Below the pieces are notes generated by a model that was given only the letters and a program-made list of their open reading frames with translations, ran no database searches and was not told the DNA's origin. From positions 47,415,609-47,479,608 of the forward strand of contig CM042084.1 in NCBI GenBank assembly GCA_023512835.1: a stretch of 64,000 nt of DNA. Direction: 5' to 3'. Position numbers and translations under genes: made by a program. This document shows, piece after piece, positions 9,914 to 22,035 of this stretch. Every line of letters begins with the position of its first letter. Position 1 is the stretch's first letter. The stretch comes from Taxillus chinensis (Eukaryota; Streptophyta; Magnoliopsida; Santalales; Loranthaceae).

Positions 9914-11600
9914 TGTAGATGAAAGTTGAAGGGCGAGAGCAAAGGTGAGGTCTTGGGTATTGAAGAAGCAACGAGAGGTTTAGGGATTTGAAATGAGCAA
10001 TACTCGTGCTTTGCAGGAATGACCTGAATATATAAGACCGAGTTCGTGAATGTCAGCGGGTCTAGGAAGTTGGCGAGTGAAACAGTGAACCGCTTGACAG
10101 GCTGATGTCATTAGTCTTGATATCGGTGCGCCTCCGAATGAAACGATGTCGTGGAGACAACATGACCAAGTAAAGATAACATTGTTCGCCTTGGGAGAAG
10201 TGTGTGCATCCCGAGATATGCATTTAATGAATCATCATGATTTCTCCTCAAAAGCACGCGATATAAAAGAAGACATGGATTATCGCAATTTGACAGTGTC
10301 TGGAGTCCGGAGGAATGAACCGACAATCATCCGGAAGTAACGATAGTCGTGTGACGAGTATCCGGATGAAAAGTAGACCGTGTCCGTAGTAACAGAGTGC
10401 AGTGAGAGAAAAGTAGATTCCTTTGCTTGTCAATAAGTCGAAGAGAAGATAAGTACCACAACACTTCAAATCCAAGACTATGGACTGGATTTATCGATAA
10501 GAATGCAAAGAAACTTAGAACCTGTAGCTTCACAAAGATAAGCTAAGAGTACAAAAGCTTAACAGGTAAGAATTAGTACGGATTAGGAGAAAATAGTCAG
10601 TAAGGAGCTGTATAATCCGAACTAATGAGTAGCAGAACTTATGCATTGCAAAGAATGAAATAGACATATACAGACGAGAGAATGATCAATGTGACTGAAT
10701 CAGGACATATGTCAAATAATAAATACACAAGTTCATATAGGTCAACATAGCGAAACCGTCCTGCTGAACGACGTAGCTAAGATTAATTAAAGATCATATG
10801 ATTTGACCAAACTAGGATTCATGAGTGAAAAATGAGGAAGCGGACACATGTCAAATGCAAGCAATTGATTATCCGATTAAAATGCATGGTTGAAGAAAAG
10901 AAAAACATCCAAGCATGCCTCAATTCCATTTCAACAACGCATGTCCAGTCAGATCCGGAAGTAAAAGTTTAGAGGGGAGAGTATCCGAGACATATTAGGG
11001 GGTCATTACTGAGGTAATAGATGAAGCTTAAGCTCCCCTATAGATCATTTGATCCTCTCAATGAAAGGCTCCCCCTCAAATAGAGCGACCAGGAAAGAGG
11101 TCATGAGACATATATGGGGGGGTATTACTCGAATAATTTATAAAGCATTTTTCTCCCCGTAGATTGTGCAATCCTCTTGGTAGACCTTTCCGGCTAATAG
11201 AAGTTCAAGCCCGTCTATCTTTTTAGGAAACTATACTTGGTTGATCACTGCGATTGAGTATTCATCCACCAGGCATTCCAAGCTAACCCATTTCATTTCT
11301 TCAACTATACATGTTAATAGAGTAATCTAAATGAACAGGCTCTTGTCATGTGGTGATCAGTGGAAATTAAGATCATGAAACCAGAATGAGGTTAATCATA
11401 TAAACTTTAATCATGTTTGCTTAAACGACTTCATTCGGAAACGCACAGCATCCTCCCAATATGAAGTTGATATTAATATCGAAGCATGAAGCCGTTAATC
11501 AATAAGTATGATCAGCATTAAAATCAATATGTATCTTCTACTTTCACTAAAAAGCACAATGCATGTTCTGATAGTAAGTATCTTGTTGGGTAATTTAAAT
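9914..11600 (-). other. Sire-1 spacer between pol and 3' ORF
   Basis: About 1.7 kb with no supported gene. It contains a degenerate duplication (10986-11056 and 11105-11175), each copy starting GAGACATAT followed by a G run and ending in ATCCTC. Bases 9914-10100 would be the leader of the 3' ORF. Confidence 0.55.
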
Positions 11601-12995
11601 GTGAAACTATGCGAAGAGAAGTCACACATACCTAATCGGATGAGTAGTTCGAGAGAATCTTGCATCAGGTAGGGGCTTTGTAAGTATGTGCCAGGTTGAT
11701 CTTGATAGCAACATGTTCCAAGGAAATGTGATTTTTGAGAACATGGTCGCGTATGAAGTGATACCTAACCTCAATATGCTTCGTCTTAGGGTGCATGACG
11801 GGATTGTTGTTGATAGCAATTGCACTAGTGTTGTCGCGAGAGAGTGGAATAGATGACATGTTGAAACCGTAGTCGGTAAGTTGACTTTGCATCAGAGTAA
11901 TGCATGCGCAGCAACTCCCAAGCATCCATATATTCCGCCTCAGAAGTAGAGGTTGATACGGAATTACCTTCTTCTTGAACCATGAAATTAATCTATTTCC
12001 AAGAAACCGACACGTACCACTTGTGCTCTTCCTGTCGATGCGACATCCAGTGAAGTCGGCATCAGAGTATCGGATAAGGTGAAGTTGGACTCCTTTGGGT
12101 ACCGAGTCCCAAATTCATCGTTCCTTGAGATACCTTAATATCCGTTTAACATGAAGCATATGTGACTCCTTGGGATTTGCCTGATATCGTGCACAGATGC
12201 AAGTTGCAAACATAATGTCTGGGCGACTTCTTGTAAGATACAGCAAGGATCCTATCATCCTCGTAGTCGGTCATTTTCTTGATATGCCATCCACATCGAG
12301 GATCTAACTTGGCATTGACAGGCATGGGAGTTTTGACGGGAGATGAACCTTCCATACCAAACTTCTTAATAAGATCGCAGGTGTACTTAGCTTGATTAAT
12401 GAAGATTCCTTCCTTCAATTGTTTAACTTCTATTACAGGAAGTAGGATAGTTCTCCCATCATGCTCATCTCAAACTTGTCTGTCAACAACTTAGCAAACT
12501 CTTCACAAAGCTTCGGATTTGTTGATCCAAAAATGATATCATCCACGTATATCTGTACGATTAGAGTGTGTCCTTTCTCTTTTCATAGAAATAAGGTGGT
12601 GTCTATCTTCCCTTTTTGGAAGTTGTGAGCAAGTGGGAATTCTGACAGTGTGTCGTACCAGGCTCTTGGAGCTTGCTTCAAACCATATAATGCTTTCCGA
12701 AGTTTGTAGACTAGATGTCCTGCTTTAGGTTCAATGAAACCAGGGAGGTTGTTCTACGTAAACCTCCTCTTGAAGATCTCCATTCAAAGAATGCGCTCTT
12801 GACGTCCATTCGATAAACTTTGAAGTTTTCATATGAAGCATACACCAGAAACATTCGGATTGCCTCAAGTCTTGCTGCTGGAGCAAAGGTCTCATCATAG
12901 TCTATTCCTTCTTCTTGATGATATCCTTTGGCTACCAGTCTGGCTTTGTTCCGGATTACTATTCCATCCGTATCAAGCTTGTTAGGAACACCCAT
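11601..12995 (-). pseudogene. pol: Sire-1 reverse transcriptase and RNase H remnant
   Basis: Ty1/copia RT read right to left. 12711-12995 carries [20 protein letters not shown] and RMDVKSAF. The catalytic YVDD is readable at about 12543-12554 but sits in a frame broken from its neighbours. 12146-12418 holds the RT end (KKFGMEGSSPVKTPM). 11665-11925 holds the RNase H end (SRDNTSAIAINNNPVMHPK and HIEVRYHFIRDHV). At least four frameshifts split it. It lies directly 3' of the integrase frame, the copia domain order. Confidence 0.85.
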
Positions 12996-14520
12996 TTAAC
13001 TCCAATGACTTGCTGAGACTTAGGCCTTGGTACTAAAGTCCACACATTATTTCTCTTAAATTGATTCAGCTCTTCTTGCATGGCGTCTATCCAATTCGAA
13101 TCCTGAAGAGCTTCATCTACCAGCTTTGGTTCTATTTGAGATAGAAAACACGAGTAAAGACTCACGTTGGAGGTGGCTGCTCTTGTTCTTACACCAACAG
13201 TAGGATCACCAATCACTTGATCTGAGGGATGGTTTCGGGTCCATCTGTAATTCTGTGCATGTGATGGATGATCTTGAACAATTTGAAGCTCTGCTAGATT
13301 AGGTGGTTCAGGTGTATCTGCTGGTTGACCTTCGTCCGGACTAGATGTTTCCGTATTAGAAGGTACAGTAAAACTAGGTGGTTCTCCAACACTGTTTCTT
13401 TCAGTGTTAACTGGTCCGGACGGACTTGAAGGTGCTCCGGAATTTTGGGTATCCGTAGGAGTATGTCCGGAGCTTAATGGTAGTCCTGAGTCCGAGTCAT
13501 CCGTAGCATCATCCATATAATTTCTTTGTGCCTCGCTGATGCCACGTGGTTGGTCAGAATGTGTAACAGGAACATTCATAAACTTCGAATAATCAATGTT
13601 GCTGTCTAGGAGCTGCATATTAGAACTTGAAGAAGCAACTTTTGACCAATCAAGATTAGCTTCATCAAAAGTCACATGGATAGATTCTTCAACTTTAAAA
13701 AGTTTTCTATTAAAGACCCGATAAGCCTTGTTATGTAATGAGTACCCGACAAAAATCCCATCATCAGATTTTGGTTCAAATTTATTTCGGGTCTCTTTGC
13801 CATTTATCAATATGTAACAAGTACACCCAAAAGCTCTGAAATGTAAAATTGAAGGTTTTCGTCCTCTCCACATCTCATAGGGTGTTTTCACGGTAGATTT
13901 ATTTATTAGAGTTATGTTCTGAACATAGCAGGTAGTGGACACAGCTTCAGCCCATAGACTGAGAGGAAGCGTTGCCCCTGCTAACATAGATCTACCAGCC
14001 TCAACTAAGGTACGATTCTTGCGCTCAGCTACCCCATTTTGTTGTGGAGTTCTGGGCACAGAGAAGTCATGCTGTATGCCCCGTTCAGAACAATATGATC
14101 TCATTTCTGAAAAATCAAATTCTGTACCATGATCACTCCTGATGCACTTTATGCTCAGTCCTTGTGAGTTGCTTATCCAGTTGAAAAGATCTGCAAGATG
14201 CTCAAAAGTTTGATCCATTGATTTCAGGAACATCACCCATCTGTATCTGGTGAAATCATCGATAACCACAAGGGTATATCTGCTTTTGACGCAGAAGGAA
14301 CGAAATATGACCACAGAGGTCCATATGAAGAAGTTGTAGAGGAGCGGTTATTGAATTAACCGATTTGCTCTTAAAGCTATGTTTGGTCTGTTTGCCCAGT
14401 TGGCATTCTCGACAGAGAGTGTCTCTGGAGAATTTGAGTTTAGGTAGACCAGTGACAAGATCAAGTGATGCTAATTTAGACAATGTCTTAAAGTTTAAAT
14501 GTGCACATCGCTTGTGCCAT
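12959..14520 (-). pseudogene. pol: Sire-1 integrase (with GAG-pre-integrase zinc finger)
   Basis: The zinc-finger segment (14256-14483: LCRECQLGKQTKHSF) is in one frame and the catalytic core (14314-12959, 451 aa) in another, with a frameshift near 14300. The core shows the D-D-E triad: VVIDDFTRY, RSDHGTEF and NGVAERKNRTL. It is followed by a Pro/Ser/Thr-rich spacer and the RT start (DSNWIDAMQEELNQF). Apart from the frameshifts at both ends the core is intact. Confidence 0.9.
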
Positions 14521-14522
14521 AG

Positions 14523-14933
14523 CTAACTATCTTCATCTGAAGCTTTAGTGAGGAAGCATACAGGGTCAGAAGAATTATTTCTTAAGACCACTAAGTATAT
14601 GTCCCCATCTCTTGATCCGGATAAGTTTTCTCTTACTATACAGGTGTTGGACATAAAGGAAACAGTAAATCCTTTGTCACATAAATTACTGACACTTAGC
14701 AAATTATGCTTTAAACCTTCGACTAATGCAACTCTAGTGATTGATACACAGCCGTTAGTTAAAGTGTTGTACCCGTCAGTTTTACCTTTGCTGTTGTCAC
14801 CATATGAAACGGATGGACCTCGTTTTTCATTAACTTCTACAAGCAGAGTCTGATCACCCGTCATATGTCCGGAGCATCCACTATCGAGGATCCACTTGCT
14901 TTGATTGATCTTTAACTTCAAGTGATCCGGCAA
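14523..14933 (-). pseudogene. pol: Sire-1 aspartic protease
   Basis: A copia-type retropepsin that would cut the polyprotein. The active-site motif WILDSGCSGHMTG is intact near the N-terminus, followed by the usual LKHNLLSVSNLCDKGF block. The frame stops at TAG 14523-14525, where the related sequence would read Trp before LWHKR; the same frame then continues into the pre-integrase region. Confidence 0.85.
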
Positions 14934-14966
14934 TGCATTCCAGAGATGCTCCTGAAATACAATAGT

Positions 14967-17263
14967 TTACACTTTTGGTGCCCAAACTTGTTTCGGGCGG
15001 TTAGAGAGAGCAGCAGTAATGTCAACAGTTCCGGATTTGATTTTGCTAGGACTTTTAGCTCTCCAAGTTGACTTTAACTTGTTAGTTTCAGCTGCCTCTT
15101 TTATTTGGGTTTTCTTGGGAGAGACACTCCTTTGTGGTTTAGATTTTGTTTTGCTCGAAGAAACCTTTTTATTAAACTGATCTTTATTGGTACGAATTTG
15201 ATTACAAAGCCAGTTATCAGATAAACTCCAACATTCATAGTGATAATGACCCATTTCCCTACAAATGGAACAGACACTATAATGCGAAGTACAAACAGGA
15301 GACAGGTCTCTTAGATTTTTGCGGACTTTCTACTCGTTCCGTGGCCTAATCCATTGCGTTTGGGTGACGTGCTCTTGGCCCTAGATGTGTCAGCCTTAGC
15401 CTTTCCTTTCTTTTTGGGTGCTACAGTTTTGGCTTTAACTGCAGCAGCCTTCCCTTCATCGTTAGTTATGGGTGCTACTACTTCGGGAAGTGCAGTAATA
15501 GCCTCAACTCCACAATTATAAACTATGGTGCCACCTGAAATGAAACCATCCAATGGTTTAGATGTACTAATAGGATATAAGTTGGTTAGTTTTGGAGTGA
15601 AATCCGGAGGACACTCAGTAGCTTGAGCATTGGAGGTTGATGATTTGGAGCCTAGGCCAGGTTTGACTCGAATATTATCCGGATCAGTCCTAAATGTAGA
15701 GGCTGTTTCCCCGGATTTAAGCCACTTACGATTTATTTCCCTTTCCTGTTCAAGTTCATTCTCGAGTCTTTTTACTATAACTTTTAGGCCAGAAAGATTG
15801 GTATTTAGCAGATGATTTTCAGCTCTTAGATCGTGATACCAAGCTTCTTTTCCTCTGAAGTCAGCTATGTCCTTTTCAAGTCTAGTAATAGTAAATTCAA
15901 GACGTTTATTCTGACTTTCCATATCTTTGTACATTTGAGTAATTATTAGTCTCTCATTCTTTTCATGATCACATACAGTAGTAAGAGATTCTAATTTACT
16001 CATGAGCTCAGAGATAGAAGGTACCTCAGTATTTGCCATGAGGCAGACGTTCGGCTTAGGAGTTGGCTCATCATTCGAGGATTCCTCCTCTTCTTCCGAG
16101 CCACTGATGTACTTTGTCACGAATGCCTTCCTCTTGGTCTTGCTGTTGTCTGAGGTGGTACATCGAGGAGTAATCTTGTCACTTTTCTCTGCCGTTTTAG
16201 ATTTGGATCTGCATTCCTTGGCCCAGTGACCGGGTTTCCCACAATTACAGCATTCTTGGGAGCTTGACTCCGATCGTTCCTTCCTTCTGAATGATGAGGA
16301 GCCTCTTCTGAATCCTTTTCTACTTTTCCGAAGGAATCATTCGAAGGATTTGATAAGAAGAGCTATTTCCTCTTCTGCGTCTGAGTCAGAATTCTCTGAC
16401 TCATCCGTATCATCCTCTTGATGATTACTGGAGCATTCCGTAGCTTTGAGAGCTACCCCTTTTTCTTTCCGAGCTATTTTCTCATCACGGTCAGTGTATC
16501 TGAATCTGACCTCATGAGTCCAAAGCTCTCCATATATTTCCTCAAGGTCAGTAAACGGCCAGTTTTTGTTAGCTTGCATCTGGAGCTGCTTGGAGTAGTA
16601 GCGATCCTGCGAGGATCGAAAGAACTTGTCATTGATTTGAGACTGAGTGTAGTGCTCATTGGCAGTTTTTAGCTCTAGAATGAACTTGCCGAATCTCCGA
16701 TAGATGCTTTCAAGGGATTCGCCAGGTTTGTGATTGAAACTCTCAAAATTCTTTCTGAGAGCACATATCACATTTTGCATCTGGGACTGACTCCCCTCAT
16801 AGAGGATTGTCAGTTTATCCCCGACATGCCTTTTGCCGACGTGCAGCCCCTAGACGTCCGTGAAAGCCTCGGAATCCAAAGACGATGTAACATAAGCCAG
16901 AGCCTTTTCACTAGCGCACTGCCAGGCTCTTTCATCGTTGGTAAGTTCGGCATCCGTCTTTGGCCTCCTAACTCCATGTTCTCCGATAGTTATCGGAATT
17001 GGAATCTCCTGATGAAGACATGGCCACATGAGATGATCATCGCATACCATAAACATCTTCATGCGAGCTTTCCATTGGGAGAAAAGCTCAGGTGTGAATT
17101 TGGGCGGTTTTGTCAGGGTAAAACTAGAACTCAGTGGTAGAGGAGCGGCAGCAGCAGGTTGAGGTGGGTCGACGTTTTCACTGCTGCTTCGATTCGGGAT
17201 GGGCTCTTGTGCACCTCCGGAGTTAAGGCGAGTGTTGAATAGCATACTGCTTTCTTCGGCCAT
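14967..17263 (-). pseudogene. gag: Sire-1 gag
   Basis: It starts at 17263 (MAEESSMLF). 17263-15311 is one frame broken by a TAG at 16850-16852 and a TGA at 16337-16339. It has the helical UBN2-like capsid region (KNFESFNHKPGESLESIYRR), an acidic patch and a CCHC zinc knuckle CCNCGKPGHWAKEC (about 16211-16252). A long charged coiled-coil-like segment follows (15700-16000). A frameshift leads to the basic tail 14967-15254 ending KQVWAPKV, the SIRE-type gag-protease join. The long gag fits the SIRE lineage. Confidence 0.85.
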
Positions 17264-17310
17264 TGCTTAGAGTAAAAGAGTGGGATCTCTACTTTTGAAC
17301 AAATAGACTT

Positions 17311-17322
17311 GCTCTGATACTA
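17311..17322 (-). promoter_or_regulatory. Sire-1 primer binding site
   Basis: Read on the minus strand it is TAGTATCAGAGC, one change from the initiator-Met tRNA complement. It lies two bases from the LTR edge. Confidence 0.85.
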
Positions 17323-17324
17323 CT

Positions 17325-18763
17325 TGATGGTCCCTTGGAGCCTAGAGGGGGGTGAATAGGCTCTTATCGAAACTCTTTCTAATCTCTTAAGACACCACAC
17401 TTATCTAGTTAAGTGATAGAATCACTGCGGAAGATAACCAGATAGTGGAAGTATTTTGTTTTATTATCAAGAGATACAACAAAATAGAAGCAAGACTCTC
17501 TAACACTCTGTTTTACAAAAGGATTCACACACTAGCCTAGATTATATCTTTGAGCTCTTGTGCATACACGAGGTTAATTCAGGCTCATTCGCACACACAC
17601 AAATGTACAAGTATGAATATTTATACAAACATTCCTAAGAGACAGCCATGGAACTTGTAGTTCCGGAATGCGTTCAGCACTAACTATTCCTCGGTAATCT
17701 CTCTGCCTTGACTGCTGCGGTTTGTGGAGCTCAAGATCTTGGGTTTGAAGAGTATAAGTGCCTTTGTGAGTTCCCAAATATAATTAAGGTTGTGTCCACA
17801 TATTTGGGTGATCCACGTGTAAGATTTTCAGGTTCTCAACGAGTTTGTCTTACATCGGGACACCATGAGCTGATAACTTCAAATGCGGTAGTTTGAAGTA
17901 GCATCTTCTTGGTCCAGTGTAATTTTCCTTACGCCGTTGCTAATGAAGCTCGGAACCTTACTCCGTGTCAGTGGTTGCTTACTCCGTATCTATTTGGTAC
18001 TGGAATCCTTAGTCCGTGTCAGCGCTTCCTTACTCCATGTGAATGAGAAGGTTGGAGTGCTTATTCCGTATCAGCGCTTCCTTATTCCGCATGTAAGTTC
18101 CTTACTCCGTATGTAAGTTCCTTACTCTGTATGTAAGTTCCTTACTCCGTATGTAAGTTCCTTACTCCGTATGAGTTTAAAGGATCGGATGGCTTACTCC
18201 GTACTAGCGCATCCTTACTCCACATGAGTGAGTGGCCCGGATTCCTTACTCCACATCTAGTTTCCTTACTCCGTGCGAATAAAGACTCGGGTCCTTATTC
18301 CGCATCAATACTTCCTTACTCCGTATGTATGAAAGACTCGGATGCCTTACTTTGTGTCTTCTTTACTTTAGTTCGCTTGAGGGGAAGACTTAACTTTTTG
18401 ACTCTATGTCAAACCTTTTACTTCGTGCGACCTTGTAGACCAAGACTTTTACTCCGCATCATTTTGACTTAGTCCGTTTGAGGCATTAGGAACAGATTCC
18501 GTAATCTGTAGCTTTAAAGTTCTTAGTCTGCACGAATGTTCCTTATTCCGTATGTATTGGTGACTTGGTTATTTACCAAGTGTTTGACGACACTCACTTT
18601 TGTCCGGATCAGGATTATGTATCGTGTCCTTAGCTTTGCTCTCACTAATGTATCTCCGGATTAATAGCATATCTTCTGCAACGATCAAAGAAACACAAAA
18701 GATCTCAGATTAAATTACATAAGGCTTTATCAGCATTATCAAAATTCTGGGCTTGATCCAACA
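17325..18763 (-). repeat. Sire-1 5' LTR
   Basis: A 1439-bp LTR on the minus strand. It starts TGTTGGATCAAGCCC at 18763 and ends at 17325 next to the primer site, with the CACCCCCCTCTAGGC stretch that SIRE/Maximus LTRs carry near that edge. It interrupts Tek-3 LTR sequence: bases after 18763 continue as at about 25617. Its partner LTR lies left of the window beyond Tek-1 and Tek-2. Confidence 0.88.
18078..18175 (-). repeat. 20-bp tandem repeats in Sire-1 LTR
   Basis: Five near-exact units TTCCTTACTCCGTATGTAAG. Looser copies of the CCTTACTCCGTAT core extend over about 17930-18560. Confidence 0.9.
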
Positions 18764-19893
18764 AAAACACTTACATAAGTAAAATTGTAAACTGTGAATG
18801 TTATTGAGAGTGTTGGTGCACTGCATGAGCTGAGTACACTGTTGAGTTATTTTGTTATGCCTGAGTTGTGCTTGCTAAGCTATATTAACATATTTGTATT
18901 GAGATATATTGTTAAGTATCTTGTACTGAGTTGGGATGTACACCTGAGTTGCATTACTGAGATATACTTGCGCTTGAGTTGTGTTTACTGAGATGTACTC
19001 TAACGTACTTGCTGAGATGCTGTGAATTTGTGATTGAGTTTGAGCACCCAAATACATGTGGGTTGAACTGAGTTATGGGCCAGGCACAATTACTGGACCC
19101 TTTGAGATTTGGCCAGGGCTATGGTCCTGAGTCTCAGTGTAGCACTCACGACAGTGGGCTAAGTCTGCACCCATTCCTGAGGGTAGGTATGGCGTCCGAG
19201 GAGGTGATGGCCATATCGACTCGGGTGGAAAATGTTATGTTGGTGCCCATGCAACATTCGCCTGGATGTGGTATGTCATCTCGCCGTGGTGGCAAGGGTG
19301 TCCTCTCGCCCTCCGGTGTGGGCACAGGTAAATGGTGTGTTACTGCGTGATGTGTGTTGTTTAGTTTTAGGCACTACACGAGCACAAGCATACACTTGTC
19401 ATGCATATTGTAGAGTGGGATGGGTCTGGGGAGGCTTGAACCCTACTGAGCTATGGTTTGCTTACCCCTCCTATAAACTGTTCTTCTGCAAGGTCTAGCA
19501 GGCGGTAGGTGAAAGAGCTGTGGTGGTAGGCTACTGAGGCTGAAGACTTATTATTAATTTTATTGCTTTTGTGGACTTGTGTTTTATGGTTTGGATTGGT
19601 TATAAACAATATGTTGTGGTTTGATGGGAGTTTTTCCCAGTTGAGTTGTAATAAATTTGGAATTCTTCTTGAGATGTAATACATTGAGATATGTTTATTG
19701 TTTAATCTATGTTTGTGTGCGTGGTTTGGGATCAGGAGCATGCCCCGTGGTATGTTAGCTTGGTTGTACAGGTTTGGGATAGCACCCGTGACATAAGTCC
19801 TTTGTAGGTGCTTGCACCAACCCATTGACCCTTCGGGTGCGGACATGGGCAGTTACTCCTCATTTCCAAGTGAGAGGAAATTGGGGCGTGACA
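18764..19893 (+). repeat. Tek-3 5' LTR, right part
   Basis: The last 1130 bp of a Tekay LTR ending GGGGCGTGACA. It matches 25617-26724 in the 3' LTR nearly base for base. The left part lies beyond the Sire-1 insertion. Confidence 0.9.
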
Positions 19894-20084
19894 ATATAGT
19901 ATCAAAGCCCAAGTTCATGGTCTAGTGGACTTAGGATAGTGGGGATGGATAATTGGTTCTTAGACCCTCAGGAGGAAGTATAGGACACGCCTGATCACCG
20001 TGGTTTTATCTGGTTTTCTAGGGTGTGCTTAGGAGTAGTTAGACCAAGGAGTAGGACATTTGCATTTGGGTTGGGGTGCATACA
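19894..20084 (+). other. Tek-3 leader, first part, with primer binding site
   Basis: The primer site TAGTATCAAAGC (19897-19908) has two changes from the initiator-Met tRNA complement. The leader continues at 21801 after the Tek-4 solo LTR. Confidence 0.8.
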
Positions 20085-20514
20085 TGTAAGGACCCGTACC
20101 TTGAGTTAGTCAGTTTTGCCTCCTGAGTAGAGTTTTTCTAGATTTTGACCTAGTAGTTGGACTCCAATGAATTCACGTGCAAAAGGAAAGATGCTTAGAA
20201 TGATGTCCTCTATCTACCACAGAAGTTTCAGACCAAATGGACATGTATGTGAGGTGCACGTGATATGGGTCCAATTCACGTGCAAGTGTAATTGTCTTCC
20301 AAATGATGCAAGGAGGCTAGGGGTGAAGTTTGAAAGCATTTGGAGTTCATATGGAGTTGCACGTGAATTGGGAATTCACGTGCAAATTGGCGTGCAGGCA
20401 TATTTTTACATGGGTCCCTTGGTTTTGGCATTCTAAGGAACTTTCTCCAAAGGACCATGTTGAAATTCTGAATATTTTGGTGTGTATGGATGCGGAAAGG
20501 TTGTAGCTTGTGTA

Positions 20515-20591
20515 ATCAAAACTACGTCGTTTTGATCCTGGGTTTACTTAATCAAAACTACGTCGTTTTGATGTGAATGGTGTCTATATAA
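20515..20591 (+). promoter_or_regulatory. Tek-4 LTR core promoter: twin ACGT palindromes and TATA
   Basis: Near-palindromes at 20515-20536 and 20551-20572, then TATATAA at 20585-20591. An upstream dyad (20357-20385) has perfect 13-bp arms TTGCACGTGAATT and AATTCACGTGCAA around GGG. Confidence 0.6.
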
Positions 20592-20759
20592 GGAGGGCTT
20601 GAGTTTGAGTTAGGGTTCTTGTGTTCCTTTCTTGCACTTGTCCGAGAGAGAGAGAGAGCTAGAGAGAGAGAGGGAAGGGGAGTCTTTGGTTGCTTGCCAG
20701 GAGCATCTTGCGTGGGGAGGACGGCGTTTGGCGCGGGAGCAAGGAAGATCTGCTTTAAG

Positions 20760-21524
20760 GTAGGGGTTTGTTCTTCCTAAACCCTCCTGTCCTAGGGTCC
20801 TAGGGCAAGTCCTGGTCAGTATCTGTTTATATATATATATGTAAATTCATATAGGTGTGATCTCCTATATGAATGTTGGCCTTAGTGGCATTTTGGTGTG
20901 GTTCCGTGATCTATATGCTATATGTTTGATGAAAAGCCTGTGTGAATATAGTTATGTGTATATGCCGCCAAGTGTTTGAAATTATGCCTGTGAGGCTGTG
21001 CATGTTATGTGTTTGTGGAAATGCCTGTGTGTGGCTGGGTTTGTGAGCTTGTGGATATATGCATGCTAAGTGTTCGAGGTTATTCCTGTGTGACTAAGCA
21101 TACTTAGTGTTTGATGTTATGCCTGTATGGCCATGTGTGCCTGCGTGTTTGCTTGTACACCCGGTGGCTGTGGAAGCCCGGGACTGTTTTGTGGAACCCG
21201 GTGGTTGTGGAAGCCGGGGCTGTTTTGTGGAACCCGGTGGGGTGGAAGCCCGGGACTGTTTTGTGGAACCCGGTGGCTGTGGAAGCCCGGGGCTGTTCTT
21301 GAAACCCGGTGGTTGTGGAAGCCCGGGAGTGTTTATGTACTAGCCCATGTATGACTGTGTTTCTTTGTTATAGCCTGTAACCATATCCGGTGGGATAATT
21401 GTATCACGACACAAGCACTTGTACACAAGGCATGTAGATACCAGGTGCATGGGATGGGTTGGGGAGACATGATCCCTACTGAGCGTGGTTGCTCACCCCT
21501 CCTACCATGTTGTTTTCTTTTCAG
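20760..21524 (+). other. candidate intron inside Tek-4 LTR
   Basis: Donor CTTTAAG|GTAGGG at 20760, acceptor TTTCTTTTCAG ending 21524, 765 nt. Same arrangement and length as in the Tek-6 5' LTR. Confidence 0.4.
21159..21336 (+). repeat. GC-rich tandem repeats in Tek-4 LTR
   Basis: Five units of about 36 bp, each with a GGTGGCTGTGGAAGCCCGG core and a T-rich link. They lie near the 3' end of the candidate intron. Confidence 0.9.
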
Positions 21525-21800
21525 AACCTACAGGCGTTAGGTGGGACCCCAAGGTGGAAGACCTTATTTATTTAATTTGTTTATGTTATTTTTATTATGA
21601 GAATCGATGTAACCCCAGTGGGGAAAGGATTTTGTTGTAATAAACTGGATTGGATTGCTTTTAATGAATATTACTTTCTTGAATGTTGTGGATGTTTAAA
21701 ATGTTAAATTCTTGTTTTGTATCCTACCCCTTTGCCCTCCGTGTGGGTAAAAGGGGAGTCACGTACCGGTTTCCTCGGGTTGGAAATCCGGGGCGTGACA

Positions 21801-22035
21801 ATACATGCATTGGCATTAGGGCACTAGTTTAAATTCAATATAAATGTTGTGAATGTTGAATTAAGATGTGGATGTTGTGATGCTGAGAATCTTGAATTGT
21901 GAGACTGTGAAACTGTTGTTGTGTGTGACTATGACACTCGTGGTGTACTTGTTCAAATTCTGAGTGCTTGTTATGTATGCCTGCATAGGAAATGTTGCTT
22001 GAGTACCTCATAACCTCATAACTCGTGGTGTACTT
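21801..22035 (+). other. Tek-3 leader, second part, and deletion junction
   Basis: The leader resumes after the solo LTR and runs to about 22020. It then joins directly to the end of RT: the gag, protease and most of the RT are missing. The 17-base ACTCGTGGTGTACTTGT at 22021-22037 repeats 21936-21952 exactly and sits at the junction. Confidence 0.75.

Larger units (their letters stand above)
20085..21800 (+). repeat. Tek-4 solo LTR
   Basis: A complete 1716-bp LTR (TGTAAGGACCC to GGGGCGTGACA) with no internal region. It is flanked by the perfect 5-bp duplication ATACA (20080-20084 and 21801-21805). Removing it restores the leader sequence found in Tek-1 and Tek-6. It arose by recombination between two LTRs after insertion. 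It belongs to the same LTR type as Tek-6. Confidence 0.95.

Noticed and set aside
18078..18175. CRISPR-like spaced repeats
   Set aside because: Units are contiguous without unique spacers and sit in a plant LTR.
21107..21354. Overlapping repeat-protein-like ORFs (VEARDCFVEPGG type), also at 40230-40538, 47459-47866 and 51246-51479
   Set aside because: Three frames are open at once because the roughly 36-bp tandem repeat length is divisible by three and lacks stops. It lies inside LTRs.
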